The notes under the pieces were generated by a model. That model was given only the letters and a program-made list of their open reading frames with translations, was not told the DNA's origin and made no database searches. Source: Pseudooceanicola sp050897975 (GTDB lineage: Bacteria; Pseudomonadota; Alphaproteobacteria; Rhodobacterales; Rhodobacteraceae). From it: a stretch of 64,000 bases of DNA. The position numbers and the translations under genes were made by a program. Positions 17,347 through 25,456 of the stretch are shown here, piece after piece; position 1 is the stretch's first letter, and each line of letters begins with the position of its first letter. The DNA is taken from NCBI RefSeq assembly GCF_050897975.1, contig NZ_JBPAXY010000004.1:310001-374000 (forward strand), given 5' to 3'.

Positions 17347-18412
17347 CATGCTTCCCTCCGGCGCGACCATCGGCATCCTGGGCGGCGGCCAGCTGGGCCG
17401 GATGCTGGCCGTGGCTGCTTCTCGTCTGGGCCTGAAGGCCCATATCTTCGAGCCGGGCGCCAACCCGCCCGCCGCCGATGTGGCCCATGCGGTCACCACC
17501 GCCCCCTATGAGGACGCCGCCGCCCTGCGCGCCTTCGCCGAGGCGGTGGACGTGGTGACCTATGAATTCGAGAACATCCCGACCTCGGCCCTGGATGTGA
17601 TCGAGGCGATCCGCCCGATCCGGCCCGGGCGCGAGGCGCTGCGGGTCAGCCAGGACCGGCTGACCGAGAAGGACTACCTTGCGGCCCTGGGCCTGACCAC
17701 CGCGCCCTATGCCGATATCACCGACCTGGCCTCGCTTGAGGCCGCGCTGACCGACTTTGGCACACCCGCGATCCTGAAGACCCGTCGCTTTGGCTATGAC
17801 GGCAAGGGGCAGGTGCGGATCACCGATCCCGCCCAGGCAGCCCAGGCCCTGGCAGAGCTGCAAGGCGCGCCGGCCGTGCTGGAAGGCTTTGTCGATTTCA
17901 CCGCCGAGGTCTCGGTCATCGGGGCGCGCGGGCTGGACGGCGCCGTGGCCTGTTTCGACCCGGGCGAGAACGTGCACAGCGCGGGCATCCTGCGCCAGAC
18001 CACCGTGCCTGCCGTCATCCCCGCCAGCCTGCGCACCGATGCGGTGCTGCTGGCCGCGCGGGTGCTGGGGGCGCTCGACTACGTGGGCGTCATGGGGGTC
18101 GAGCTGTTCGTCACGCCCCAGGGGCTGGTGGTGAACGAGATCGCGCCCCGGGTGCACAACTCGGGCCACTGGACGCAGAACGGCTGCTCGGTGGACCAGT
18201 TCGAACAGCATATCCGCGCCGTGGCGGGCTGGCCCCTGGGCGACGGGCAGCGCCATTCGGACGTGGTGATGGAAAACCTGATCGGCGACGACATGGACCG
18301 GGTGCCAGAGCTGGCCGCGCGGCCGGGGGCGGCGCTGCACCTCTACGGCAAGGCCGAGACCCGGGCGGGCCGCAAGATGGGCCACGTGAACCTGGTGAAG
18401 CCGAAGGGCTGA
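17339..18412 (+). CDS. purK: N5-carboxyaminoimidazole ribonucleotide synthase (PurK)
   Basis: A 357-aa ATP-grasp enzyme that makes N5-CAIR from AIR, bicarbonate and ATP. Hallmarks: IGILGGGQLGRMLA near the N-terminus, TYEFENIP, KTRRFGYDGKGQ, and the metal-binding VNEIAPRVHNSGHWT. ATG 17339 overlaps the purE stop by 8 bp. An intrinsic terminator follows. Confidence 0.97.
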   Translation: MTDMLPSGATIGILGGGQLGRMLAVAASRLGLKAHIFEPGANPPAADVAHAVTTAPYEDAAALRAFAEAVDVVTYEFENIPTSALDVIEAIRPIRPGREALRVSQDRLTEKDYLAALGLTTAPYADITDLASLEAALTDFGTPAILKTRRFGYDGKGQVRITDPAQAAQALAELQGAPAVLEGFVDFTAEVSVIGARGLDGAVACFDPGENVHSAGILRQTTVPAVIPASLRTDAVLLAARVLGALDYVGVMGVELFVTPQGLVVNEIAPRVHNSGHWTQNGCSVDQFEQHIRAVAGWPLGDGQRHSDVVMENLIGDDMDRVPELAARPGAALHLYGKAETRAGRKMGHVNLVKPKG

Positions 18413-18437
18413 GGCCCGCCGGGGCCTGGTGACAGAC

Positions 18438-18472
18438 AAAAAGGGCGCCGCGGATCTCCGGGGCGCCTTTTG
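18438..18472 (+). terminator. Terminator after purEK
   Basis: AAAAGGGCGCC and GGCGCCTTTT flank a G/C-rich centre, with T4 after the stem. It begins about 26 bp past the purK stop. Confidence 0.8.
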
Positions 18473-18519
18473 CTTTGGGGGCCGTTTCGGGGCCTGTCCG
18501 GGCGGCCTGCGCGCGGGCC

Positions 18520-18744
18520 TCAGGCGATGATGTCGGGGGTCAGCCGGTCTTCGATCAGGGCGATCCGGTCCTTCAGGGCCAGCTTCTTTTTCTTCAGCCG
18601 CTGGATGGTCAGCCGGTCCGCCGTGGCGCGTTCCTCCAGCGCCTTGATCGCCTCGTCCAGGTCGCGGTGCTCGGCCCGGAAATGCGCCAGCTCGACCTCC
18701 AGCACCTCATCGGTCTTCATCGAGATGTCGGTGGGGGCATTCAT
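18520..18744 (-). CDS. YdcH/DUF465 family small coiled-coil protein
   Basis: A 74-aa highly charged helical protein. The DUF465 pattern is visible as HRDLDEAIKALEE followed by RLKKKKLALKDRI. These form a helical hairpin found widely in Proteobacteria with unknown function. ATG 18744 is the first start giving a normal family length; the upstream in-frame extension is not family-like. It converges with purK across the terminator. Confidence 0.85.
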   Translation of the reverse strand: MNAPTDISMKTDEVLEVELAHFRAEHRDLDEAIKALEERATADRLTIQRLKKKKLALKDRIALIEDRLTPDIIA

Positions 18745-18808
18745 GGCTGATTCGCTTTGATGGGTCACGGGCACCCAGAATACCGCAAACCTCTGGTTTC
18801 GCAAAAAC

Positions 18809-18837
18809 CTTGCAGCCGGTCCGCCCCCTCCCCATAT
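18809..18837 (+). promoter_or_regulatory. RpoH (sigma-32)-type promoter of hsp20
   Basis: CTTGCA, 15 bp, then CCCCATAT, close to the sigma-32 pattern CTTGAA-N13-17-CCCCATNT. It ends about 70 bp before the hsp20 start. Confidence 0.65.
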
Positions 18838-18906
18838 TGATTGCACGGGCCTTGCCGCTGACGGGAGGTCCGGATCAGACGTCGCTTACCGCCAAGGACG
18901 CAAGGA

Positions 18907-19320
18907 ATGAGCAAGTTGACCCTGGGGTCGCACCCCTATCTTCTCGGGTTCGAACAGCTGGAACGGCTGCTGGAACGCAGCGCCAAATCCGGCAACGAGG
19001 GCTACCCGCCCTTCAATATCGAACAGACCTCCGAGAAATCCTATCGCATCACCCTCGCCGTTGCGGGCTTTGCCGAAGAGGACCTGGCGATCACGCTGGA
19101 GGACCGGCAGCTGGTCATCCGTGGCCGCCAGACCGACGACGGAGACGGGCGCGTCTTTTTGCACCGCGGCATCGCGGCGCGTCAGTTCCAGCGCAGTTTC
19201 GTTTTGGCCGACGGGGTCGAAGTGGGCGAGGCGGTGATGGAAAACGGCCTGTTGCATGTGGACCTGAGCCGGGCAGAGCCCGAGCGTGTGGTTCAGCGGA
19301 TCGACATCCGCCGCGGCTGA
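18907..19320 (+). CDS. Small heat-shock protein Hsp20 (IbpA-like)
   Basis: A 137-aa alpha-crystallin-domain chaperone that holds unfolding proteins for later refolding. The crystallin domain covers about residues 34-125: FNIEQTSEKSYRITLAVAGF, DLAITLEDRQLVIRG, FLHRGIAARQFQRSF and the GLLHVDL strand. The C-terminal I-x-I motif is seen as IDI. AAGGA lies 9 nt before ATG 18907, and a sigma-32-type promoter precedes it. It is followed 26 bp later by the DUF1150 gene, a pairing common in alphaproteobacteria. Confidence 0.94.
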   Translation: MSKLTLGSHPYLLGFEQLERLLERSAKSGNEGYPPFNIEQTSEKSYRITLAVAGFAEEDLAITLEDRQLVIRGRQTDDGDGRVFLHRGIAARQFQRSFVLADGVEVGEAVMENGLLHVDLSRAEPERVVQRIDIRRG

Positions 19321-19346
19321 ATATCAGTGAAGAAAGGGGTAACGCC

Positions 19347-19586
19347 ATGACCAGCAAATACGATTCCGATGAAACGGCGATCCTGACCGAGGCGGCGAAA
19401 ACCGTCTATGTGCGGGCGGTGAATACCGCCGATCTGCCCGAAGACGTGCGCGAGCAGGTCCCCGGGGTGAAGCAGCTGTTCGCCGTGCATGATTCCATGG
19501 GCGAGCGCCTGGCCCTTGTGAAGGACCGCCAGACCGCCTTTATCCTGGCCCGCCAGAACGATCTGGCGCCCGTGACGGTGCATTGA
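19347..19586 (+). CDS. DUF1150 family protein
   Basis: A 79-aa protein. The DUF1150 pattern is present: KTVYVRAVNTADLP, LFAVHDSMGERLALVKDR and ILARQNDLAPVTVH. Function is unknown, but its regular location behind hsp20 suggests a heat-shock-related role. AAAGGGG precedes ATG 19347. Confidence 0.88.
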   Translation: MTSKYDSDETAILTEAAKTVYVRAVNTADLPEDVREQVPGVKQLFAVHDSMGERLALVKDRQTAFILARQNDLAPVTVH

Positions 19587-19650
19587 CGGGGCACCGACGG
19601 GGCCTTGATGGCGCCCTGATCCGCGCCATTCGGATACATTGAAACAAAAG

Positions 19651-19676
19651 CGGCCTGCCGGAACCCCGGCAGGCCG
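19651..19676. terminator. Hairpin between convergent DUF1150 and RraB-like genes
   Basis: CGGCCTGCCGG-AACC-CCGGCAGGCCG, an 11-bp perfect stem. The T tract is short on both sides (TTGT on plus, TTTTG on minus), so it may serve both directions. Confidence 0.65.
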
Positions 19677-19706
19677 TTGTCATGTCTCGGCGCGGGCGAA
19701 AGGGCC

Positions 19707-20039
19707 CTAGCCCTCAAGGCCCCAGCCATCGGGGGCATAGCCATGCTCCAGCGCGGCGCGGGTGGCCAGCTCTTCGCCGATCCAGATCCCCTCGGCCGAG
19801 ATCGCCTGATCGGGCAGGGTGGCCACCAGATAGGCGGCCTCCTCGCCCTCGGCCTCGACATACTGGCAGACATACTCTTGCCGGGTCAGGGCATCGGCCA
19901 GGGGGCGCCAGTCTGCGCCCTCGTCACTGGCGACGAAGAAGTAATCCACGTCGGCCACCTCGGGCAGGCCATGTTCGGCCTGCATCTCGCCATAGGCGGT
20001 CAGGGTCTCGGCCTTCTGGGCGGCGAAATCATGGGCCAT
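19707..20039 (-). CDS. RraB-like (ribonuclease E inhibitor) protein
   Basis: A 110-aa acidic protein. The core VDYFFVASDEGADWRPLADAL followed by an EYVCQYVE strand matches the layout of the RraB/DUF1260 ferredoxin-like fold, whose E. coli member binds and inhibits RNase E. Similarity is judged by eye only. ATG 20039 is used; GTG 20048 would overlap the trxB stop (GTGA) and is an alternative. It is tightly coupled behind trxB either way. Confidence 0.55.
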   Translation of the reverse strand: MAHDFAAQKAETLTAYGEMQAEHGLPEVADVDYFFVASDEGADWRPLADALTRQEYVCQYVEAEGEEAAYLVATLPDQAISAEGIWIGEELATRAALEHGYAPDGWGLEG

Positions 20040-20044
20040 GGGGG

Positions 20045-20986
20045 TCACTCTTGGGCCGCGAGGAAGTGCTCGGCGTCCAGGGCGGCCATGCAGCCCATGC
20101 CGGCCGAGGTCACCGCCTGGCGGTACTTGTGGTCGGTCAGGTCACCGGCGGCGAAGACGCCCGGGATCGAGGTCTCGGTCGAACCCGGCTTGACCTTCAC
20201 GTAGCCGCCGTTGTGCAGCTCCAGCTGATCCTTGACCAGTTCCGAGGCGGGGGCATGGCCGATGGCCACGAAGACGCCCTTGCAGGGGATCTCGGTCACT
20301 TCGCCGGTCTCGACGTGCTTCACCTTCACGGCCTCGACGCCCTTGGGGTTGTCCTCGCCCACGACCTCTTCCAGCGTGTGATGCCACAGCGGTTCGATCT
20401 TGGGGTTCTTCATCAGCCGGTCGATCAGGATCTTCTCGGCGCGCAGCTCGTCCCGGCGGTGGATCAGGGTCACCTTGGAGGCGAAGTTGGTGAGGAACAG
20501 CGCCTCTTCCACGGCGGTGTTGCCGCCGCCGATCACCACGATTTCCTGTCCGCGATAGAAGAAGCCGTCACAGGTGGCGCAGGCCGAGACGCCGAAGCCC
20601 TTGAAGGCCTCTTCGCTGTCCAGTCCCAGCCATTTGGCGCGGGCGCCGGTGGCCAGGATCACCGCCTCGGCCACGTATTCCGTGCCGCTGTCGCCACGGG
20701 CCACGAAGGGCCGTTTCGACAGGTCCAGATCGGTGATGATGTCGCCCACGATCTCGGTGCCCATGGCGCGGGCGTGGGCCTCCATGTTGACCATCAGGTC
20801 GGGGCCCTGGATCTCGGTATGGCCGGGCCAGTTCTCCACCTCGGTGGTGGTGGTCAGCTGGCCGCCGGGTTCGATCCCCTGCACCAGGATGGGTTCCAGC
20901 ATGGCGCGGCTGGCATAGACACCGGCGGTGTAACCCGCCGGGCCGGAGCCGATGATCAGAACCTTGGTCTTGCGCGTCTCGGACAT
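20045..20986 (-). CDS. trxB: Thioredoxin-disulfide reductase
   Basis: A 313-aa flavoprotein that reduces thioredoxin with NADPH in the cytosol. FAD motif GSGPAG (residues 13-18), redox-active CATC (136-139), NADPH motif GGGNTA (153-158) and the C-terminal GVFAAGDLTDHKYRQAVTSAG are all intact. Length is standard. It is divergent from the Lrp-family gene with a 200-bp shared upstream region, and is followed by the overlapping or abutting RraB-like gene. Confidence 0.97.
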   Translation of the reverse strand: MSETRKTKVLIIGSGPAGYTAGVYASRAMLEPILVQGIEPGGQLTTTTEVENWPGHTEIQGPDLMVNMEAHARAMGTEIVGDIITDLDLSKRPFVARGDSGTEYVAEAVILATGARAKWLGLDSEEAFKGFGVSACATCDGFFYRGQEIVVIGGGNTAVEEALFLTNFASKVTLIHRRDELRAEKILIDRLMKNPKIEPLWHHTLEEVVGEDNPKGVEAVKVKHVETGEVTEIPCKGVFVAIGHAPASELVKDQLELHNGGYVKVKPGSTETSIPGVFAAGDLTDHKYRQAVTSAGMGCMAALDAEHFLAAQE

Positions 20987-21134
20987 CGTCGGGTGTCCCC
21001 TTTGAAAGAAAGCTTGTGCCTATCTAAGTCCGCGCCGCGACCCTTGCAAGCAAGGCGCGGCGCGGGACGCCGCCCGGGAAAGCGCCAGGTTCGTCAGTGG
21101 TTGCGACCTATTGTTGCGCGGTTGTGAAACTTTA

Positions 21135-21162
21135 TTGCGCGCGCCTCTGGGGGTGTTATAAG
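21135..21162 (+). promoter_or_regulatory. Possible promoter of the Lrp-family gene
   Basis: TTGCGC, 16 bp, then TATAAG, about 25 bp before the start codon. The surrounding stretch is richer in A/T than the flanks. Confidence 0.4.
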
Positions 21163-21186
21163 AATCGCAAATTTCGGGAGAATATG

Positions 21187-21687
21187 ATGCCTGGAACCAG
21201 ACTGGATCCGATCGACAGGAAAATCCTGGCCGAATTGCAGGCCGATGGTCGCATGACCAATGTCGAGCTGGCCAAACGGGTGGGCATATCCGCGCCGCCC
21301 TGCCTGCGCCGGGTGCGGACGCTGGAAGAGCAGGGCTATATACGCGGCTATCACGCCGAGGTCGACAGCCGCGAGCTGGGCTTCGAGGTGCAGGTCTTTG
21401 CCATGGTCGGGCTGCAAAGCCAGGCCGAGACCGATCTGGTCGCCTTCGAAGAGCGCTGCCGCGACTGGCCGCTGGTCCGCGAATGCCACATGCTGAACGG
21501 CGAGGTGGATTTCATCCTGAAATGCGTCGCCCCCGATCTGTCGACCTTCCAAAGCTTCCTGACCGGGCAGCTGACGGCGGCCGAGAACGTGGCCAGCGTG
21601 AAGACCTCGCTGGTCATCCGCGGCGCCAAAGATGAACCCGGCGTGCCCTTCGAGGTGCTGGAAGAGCGGCTGAGCCGCGACGCCTGA
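21187..21687 (+). CDS. Lrp/AsnC family transcriptional regulator
   Basis: A 166-aa regulator. The N-terminal helix-turn-helix contains LDPIDRKILAELQADGRMTN, VELAKRVGISAPPCLRRVR and LEEQGYIRGY. The C-terminal RAM (ligand-binding) domain runs from about residue 65 with VFAMVGLQSQAETD and VDFILKCVAPDLSTF. ATG 21187 has GGAG six bases upstream; ATG 21184 is three bases earlier and less well spaced. It is divergent from trxB; regulation of trxB is possible but unproven. Confidence 0.9.
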   Translation: MPGTRLDPIDRKILAELQADGRMTNVELAKRVGISAPPCLRRVRTLEEQGYIRGYHAEVDSRELGFEVQVFAMVGLQSQAETDLVAFEERCRDWPLVRECHMLNGEVDFILKCVAPDLSTFQSFLTGQLTAAENVASVKTSLVIRGAKDEPGVPFEVLEERLSRDA

Positions 21688-21720
21688 GGGCGACATCTCC
21701 CAGAGCTGAGACAGAGATGA

Positions 21721-21743
21721 AAAAGCCCCGCTGCGGCGGGGCT
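21721..21743. terminator. Bidirectional hairpin between the Lrp gene and a small minus-strand gene
   Basis: AAGCCCCG and CGGGGCTT form the stem. On the minus strand it ends in GGGGCTTTTT, a good terminator; on the plus strand the T tract is weak. Confidence 0.75.
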
Positions 21744-21802
21744 TCGTCGGTTCCCTGGCGGTCTCCCTCCTCAAAGGGGGCAGGGAACGGCAGGGGAGGC
21801 GA

Positions 21803-21958
21803 TCAGGCGGCGCTGCGGGCCTTGGCAGTCTTGGCGGCCTGGGCGCGCTGGTCTTCGGCGCGGGGCGCGCGGGCGTCGCGGGCATAGGGCAGCGAGACCT
21901 CGGCCTTGCGGGCGGTCTCGATCACCGATTTCATCCAACGCTTGGGCTGTGCACGCAT
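21803..21958 (-). CDS. Small basic protein of unknown function
   Basis: A 51-aa protein, MRAQPKRWMKSVIETARKAE then SLPYARDARAPR and an Ala/Lys/Gln-rich tail. It has a strong Shine-Dalgarno (AGGAAAGGGG) before ATG 21958 and its own terminator downstream. Those signals and the amphipathic N-terminal helix argue that it is real. No domain is recognised. Confidence 0.6.
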   Translation of the reverse strand: MRAQPKRWMKSVIETARKAEVSLPYARDARAPRAEDQRAQAAKTAKARSAA

Positions 21959-22125
21959 CGCGGTCCCCTTTCCTGGCAGGTCGCCGCGCCGCCAATGGCA
22001 CCGGCTGACTTGGGCTTTGGTTAACCATCGCCTGACAATGCGGCCAGCATGGGGTGAATTGTGACCATTTCGTGGAAATTGTCCCGATCGGCGGAAGGCG
22101 GCCCAGGGGCGGGCCTGCCCCGCGA

Positions 22126-22881
22126 TCAGAGGCAGATCACCGAGATCAGCCGCCCGTAATCCACCTCGCCCGCATGGGTGGCGCGGCGATAGGAAAAGAA
22201 GCGTTCGGGATCGGAATAGGTGCAATGGCGGGTCCATTCCGCCTCGCCCACCCCGGCGCTGCGCAGCCGGTGCAGCCCATAGGCGGGCAGGTCGAACTGC
22301 ATCCGGTCGCCCGCGCCGCCGGCGAAGAAGCGGCTGTTGTCGGGATCCTCGATCAGGAAATCGTCCAGGAACTCGGGGCCGACCTCATAGGCGCGCTGGC
22401 TGATCGTCGGGCCGATGGCGGCGCGGATGCCCTCGCGGGTGGCGCCCAGTTCGACCATGGCCTCGACCGTGGCATCCAGCACGCCATCCAGCGCCCCGCG
22501 CCAGCCCGCATGGGCCGCGCCGATCACCCCGGCCTCGGCATCGGCCAGCAGCACCGGCTGGCAATCGGCGGTCAGCACCGCCAGGGCCACGCCCGGCGTG
22601 GCGGTGACCAGCGCGTCGGCCTCGGGTTCGGGCTGCGGCGCCTCGGTCACGGTGACCGCGCGGGCCGAATGCACCTGCCGCGCCATGGCCAGCTCGGCCG
22701 GGGTCACCTCCATCGCGGCGGCCACCCGGGCGCGGTTGATCGCCACGATCTCGGCCTGGTCAGAGGATCCGGTGCCGCAGTTCAGCCCCGAGAAGATCCC
22801 CGAAGAGGCGCCGCCCCGGCGGGTGAAGAACCCGTGCCGGACGGGCCGCAGGATCGGGGAGGTGATGATTTCCAGGGTCAT
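22126..22881 (-). CDS. pgeF: Peptidoglycan editing factor PgeF (YfiH, multicopper/laccase-domain family)
   Basis: A 251-aa cytosolic protein. The metal-binding pattern is clear: MARQVHSARAV, VLTADCQPVLL and GAAHAGWRGAL. E. coli PgeF removes wrongly incorporated serine from peptidoglycan precursors; older annotation calls the family polyphenol oxidase. It lies downstream of lgt and the NDUFAF7-like methyltransferase on the same strand (63-bp gap) and is probably co-transcribed. Confidence 0.92.
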   Translation of the reverse strand: MTLEIITSPILRPVRHGFFTRRGGASSGIFSGLNCGTGSSDQAEIVAINRARVAAAMEVTPAELAMARQVHSARAVTVTEAPQPEPEADALVTATPGVALAVLTADCQPVLLADAEAGVIGAAHAGWRGALDGVLDATVEAMVELGATREGIRAAIGPTISQRAYEVGPEFLDDFLIEDPDNSRFFAGGAGDRMQFDLPAYGLHRLRSAGVGEAEWTRHCTYSDPERFFSYRRATHAGEVDYGRLISVICL

Positions 22882-22944
22882 GAGACGGGCTTTTGATCTT
22901 GGGGTTGGGGCGGCGTCCGGCGATGGGCCGGGCGCGGTCGGGGA

Positions 22945-24036
22945 TCAGGGGCGCAGGCCGGGTTCCAGCCCCGGCGGCGGGCGCTGGCCCGGGGGCGTCA
23001 GCGCCAGAATCTTGAAGAGCGTCCCCATTTCCTCGGGGTGGGTCAAGCGGCGATGTGCGGCCACATGGGCGTCAAGCGCAGCGCCGCTCAGCCCCTTGGC
23101 CAGGGCCTGGGCGCGGGCGGTGATGCCCAGCCGTTCCAGAAAGACGCCCTGGGTCTCCAGCCGGGTGGTGGCGGCGGGCAGGGCGGCGCGGGCCAGCTCG
23201 CCAAAGTCCACATGGGCCGTCAGGTCGGCCTGGCCCGGCGCGGCGAAGGGATCGGCGAACCCATGGTGTCGCAGCGCCTGGAAGGTATCCCCGAAGGACC
23301 GCGCATCGCCGTAATCGAGGATCAGCGCCGCCCCCCCCTGGCGGGTGATCTGCTGGCCAAGCGCCGCCGCCCAGCCCTGCGCCTCGGGGGACAGCTCGAC
23401 CACGTCGCCCGGCGTGGTATCGCCCAGCCGGTAGTCCAGCGCGGCCAGCGGATGCGGCGCGGCCCAGTCGGGCGCCAGGCCGCCGTCCTCGGTTGCCGTG
23501 ACCACCCGTTCCTGCCAGGTCTCGCCCTCCGCGCGGCGGAACTGGCGGATCGGCAGGGCGTCGAAGAACTCGTTCGCCACGGCGAACAGGGGCAGGGGGG
23601 GCAGGTCCGACAGATCCTCGGCCCAGCGGGGTGCATGGCCCGCCAGCTGGGCGCGCTGCGCCTCGCGCAGGCGGGGCGAGGCCTCGATCAGCAGGATCTG
23701 GGCGGCGGCGTGAAAGCCCGGCACGGCGCGGGTGGCACGCAGGATGTCGGCCATCAACGTGCCGCGCCCGGGGCCCAGTTCCGCCAGCAGGAAGGCGGCG
23801 GGGCGCCCCTGGTCCAGCCAGCATTGCGCCAGAGCCAGGCCCAGCATCTCGCCGAACATCTGGCTGATTTCGGGGGCCGTGGTGAAATCCCCCGCCGCCC
23901 CGATGCTGGTCTGGGTGGTGTAATAGCCATGCGCCGGGTCCAGCAGGCAGGCCTGCATGTAGGCGTCCAGGGGCAGGGGCCCGTCATGGGCGATACGGGC
24001 GCGCAGGATCTCGGTCAGCGGCGACAGGGGGGTCAT
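22945..24036 (-). CDS. SAM-dependent methyltransferase, NDUFAF7/MidA-like
   Basis: A 363-aa protein with PF02636 features: DGPLPLDAYMQACLLDPAHG, YYTTQTSIGAAGDFTTAPEI, the SAM-binding LAELGPGRGTLMADILRA (about residues 83-100), and FAVANEFFDALPIRQF. The mitochondrial homologue methylates an arginine of a complex I subunit; a similar respiratory-chain role is plausible here. Its ATG overlaps the lgt stop by 4 bp (ATGA), so the two are translationally coupled, as in many alphaproteobacteria. Confidence 0.9.
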   Translation of the reverse strand: MTPLSPLTEILRARIAHDGPLPLDAYMQACLLDPAHGYYTTQTSIGAAGDFTTAPEISQMFGEMLGLALAQCWLDQGRPAAFLLAELGPGRGTLMADILRATRAVPGFHAAAQILLIEASPRLREAQRAQLAGHAPRWAEDLSDLPPLPLFAVANEFFDALPIRQFRRAEGETWQERVVTATEDGGLAPDWAAPHPLAALDYRLGDTTPGDVVELSPEAQGWAAALGQQITRQGGAALILDYGDARSFGDTFQALRHHGFADPFAAPGQADLTAHVDFGELARAALPAATTRLETQGVFLERLGITARAQALAKGLSGAALDAHVAAHRRLTHPEEMGTLFKILALTPPGQRPPPGLEPGLRP

Positions 24037-24923
24037 GGGTCCAGCGGCCGCTTGCGGAAGGACAGCGCGATCACCGACAGGCCGATGACCACCATCGGCA
24101 GCGACAGCAGCTGGCCCATGGTCAGCCCCAGGGTCTCGGTCAGGCGCAGGACGTGGCCATGGGGGTTGTCCGGCGTGATGAACTGCGCATCGGCCAGGCG
24201 GTAGAACTCGACCGTGAAACGCGCCAGGCCATAGCCGGTCAGGAAGACGCCGGTCAGCCGCCAGGGTGCGCGCAGGGTGCGGGTGCCGAAGGCCAGGGCG
24301 ATCAGCAGCAGGCCCAGCACCAGCCCCTCCAGCCCGGCCTCGTAAAGCTGCGAGGGATGGCGGGCGCAAAGCCCCTCGACGCCTGGGCAGTTCTGCGCCG
24401 CCGGGCCGGGGAAGGCCACGCCCCAAGGCGCCTCGGTCGGGCGGCCCCAAAGCTCGGCATTGATGAAATTGGCGATCCGGCCCAGCATCAGCCCCGGGGG
24501 TGCGGCCAGGGCCAGCATGTCGGCGGTCGACCCCAGCGGGATGGCATTGCGGCGGCAGAAGATCAGCGTGGCCACACAGACCCCCAGAAAGCCGCCGTGA
24601 AAGGCCATGCCGCCCTGCCAGATGCGCAGGATCTCCATCGGGTGGGCCAGGTAGTAGGCGGGCTCGTAGAACAGCACGAAGCCAAGGCGCCCGCCCAGGA
24701 TGATGCCAAGGATCATCCAGGTCAGCAGGTCGTCCAGCTGCTCCTTGCGCATCGGCGCCTGCATCGCGGGCCACAGCCGGTCGCGGCCCAGGGCGGCGCG
24801 GCACAGGGCATAGCCGATGCCGATCCCCACCAGATAGGCCATGGCATACCAGCGCAGGGCAAATTCGGTGCCGAACAGGGTGATAGAGACGATCTCGGGG
24901 GACAGGTCGGGGAAGGGGATCAT
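24033..24923 (-). CDS. lgt: Prolipoprotein diacylglyceryl transferase
   Basis: A 296-aa inner-membrane enzyme with about seven helices that attaches diacylglycerol to the lipobox cysteine of prolipoproteins. The Lgt signature GRIANFINAELWG begins at residue 149, and GGMAFHGG carries the essential-type His109. Start MIPFPDLSPEI (ATG 24923) matches the usual N-terminus; ATG 24932 is three codons upstream. Substrates in this window include the two entericidin-like proteins, the DUF4136 protein and the SPOR protein. Confidence 0.95.
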   Translation of the reverse strand: MIPFPDLSPEIVSITLFGTEFALRWYAMAYLVGIGIGYALCRAALGRDRLWPAMQAPMRKEQLDDLLTWMILGIILGGRLGFVLFYEPAYYLAHPMEILRIWQGGMAFHGGFLGVCVATLIFCRRNAIPLGSTADMLALAAPPGLMLGRIANFINAELWGRPTEAPWGVAFPGPAAQNCPGVEGLCARHPSQLYEAGLEGLVLGLLLIALAFGTRTLRAPWRLTGVFLTGYGLARFTVEFYRLADAQFITPDNPHGHVLRLTETLGLTMGQLLSLPMVVIGLSVIALSFRKRPLDP

Positions 24924-25105
24924 GGCGCGCATTCCCGCTATCTGCCCGGCCCCGGCTTTGACTGTCAAGCAGGCCCCGGCGGGGGTTGCTGAAACTGGCG
25001 TGACCGGGCCGGGGCGGGGCCGTTCCTGGGCTGGCATGGGTTGAGACCGGACGCGTTGCGGCCCATATTGCAGGGAAACGTAACACGCAGATGCGAGAGA
25101 CCCCC

Positions 25106-25363
25106 ATGCAGACCCGCAACAAGTTCTTCGACGATATGTCGCAGCTGATGACCAATGCCATGGGTGTGGCCCAGGGCGCCAAGGAAGAGGCCGAAACCGC
25201 CTTCAACTCGATGGTCGACCGCTGGCTGGCCGACCGCGATTTCGTCACCCGTGAGGAGTTCGACGCCGTGCGCACCATGGCCCAGAAGGCGCGCGAAGAG
25301 AACGCCGTGCTGAAGGCCCGCCTGGACGCGCTGGAAGCCGCCGGGAAATCCTCGGACGCGTGA
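25106..25363 (+). CDS. ubiK: UbiK-family accessory factor (BMFP)
   Basis: An 85-aa protein with an N-terminal amphipathic helix (NKFFDDMSQLMTNAMGVAQG) and a C-terminal coiled coil (EEFDAVRTMAQKAREENAVL). This is the PF04380 layout. UbiK assists aerobic ubiquinone synthesis and forms trimers. ATG 25106 gives the usual N-terminus; ATG 25091 is five codons upstream. It is followed by a terminator. Confidence 0.88.
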   Translation: MQTRNKFFDDMSQLMTNAMGVAQGAKEEAETAFNSMVDRWLADRDFVTREEFDAVRTMAQKAREENAVLKARLDALEAAGKSSDA

Positions 25364-25405
25364 TCCGGCCCGCAGGGCCTCGCCCCGGGCGGGGCACAGA
25401 TGCAG

Positions 25406-25434
25406 AAAGGCCCGCCGGTTTGGCGGGCCTTTTT
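25406..25434 (+). terminator. Terminator after ubiK
   Basis: AAAGGCCCGCC and GGCGGGCCTTTTT form a strong hairpin with a T5 tract. Confidence 0.9.
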
Positions 25435-25456
25435 GGTGTTGGGGCAGGTGGGCGAC

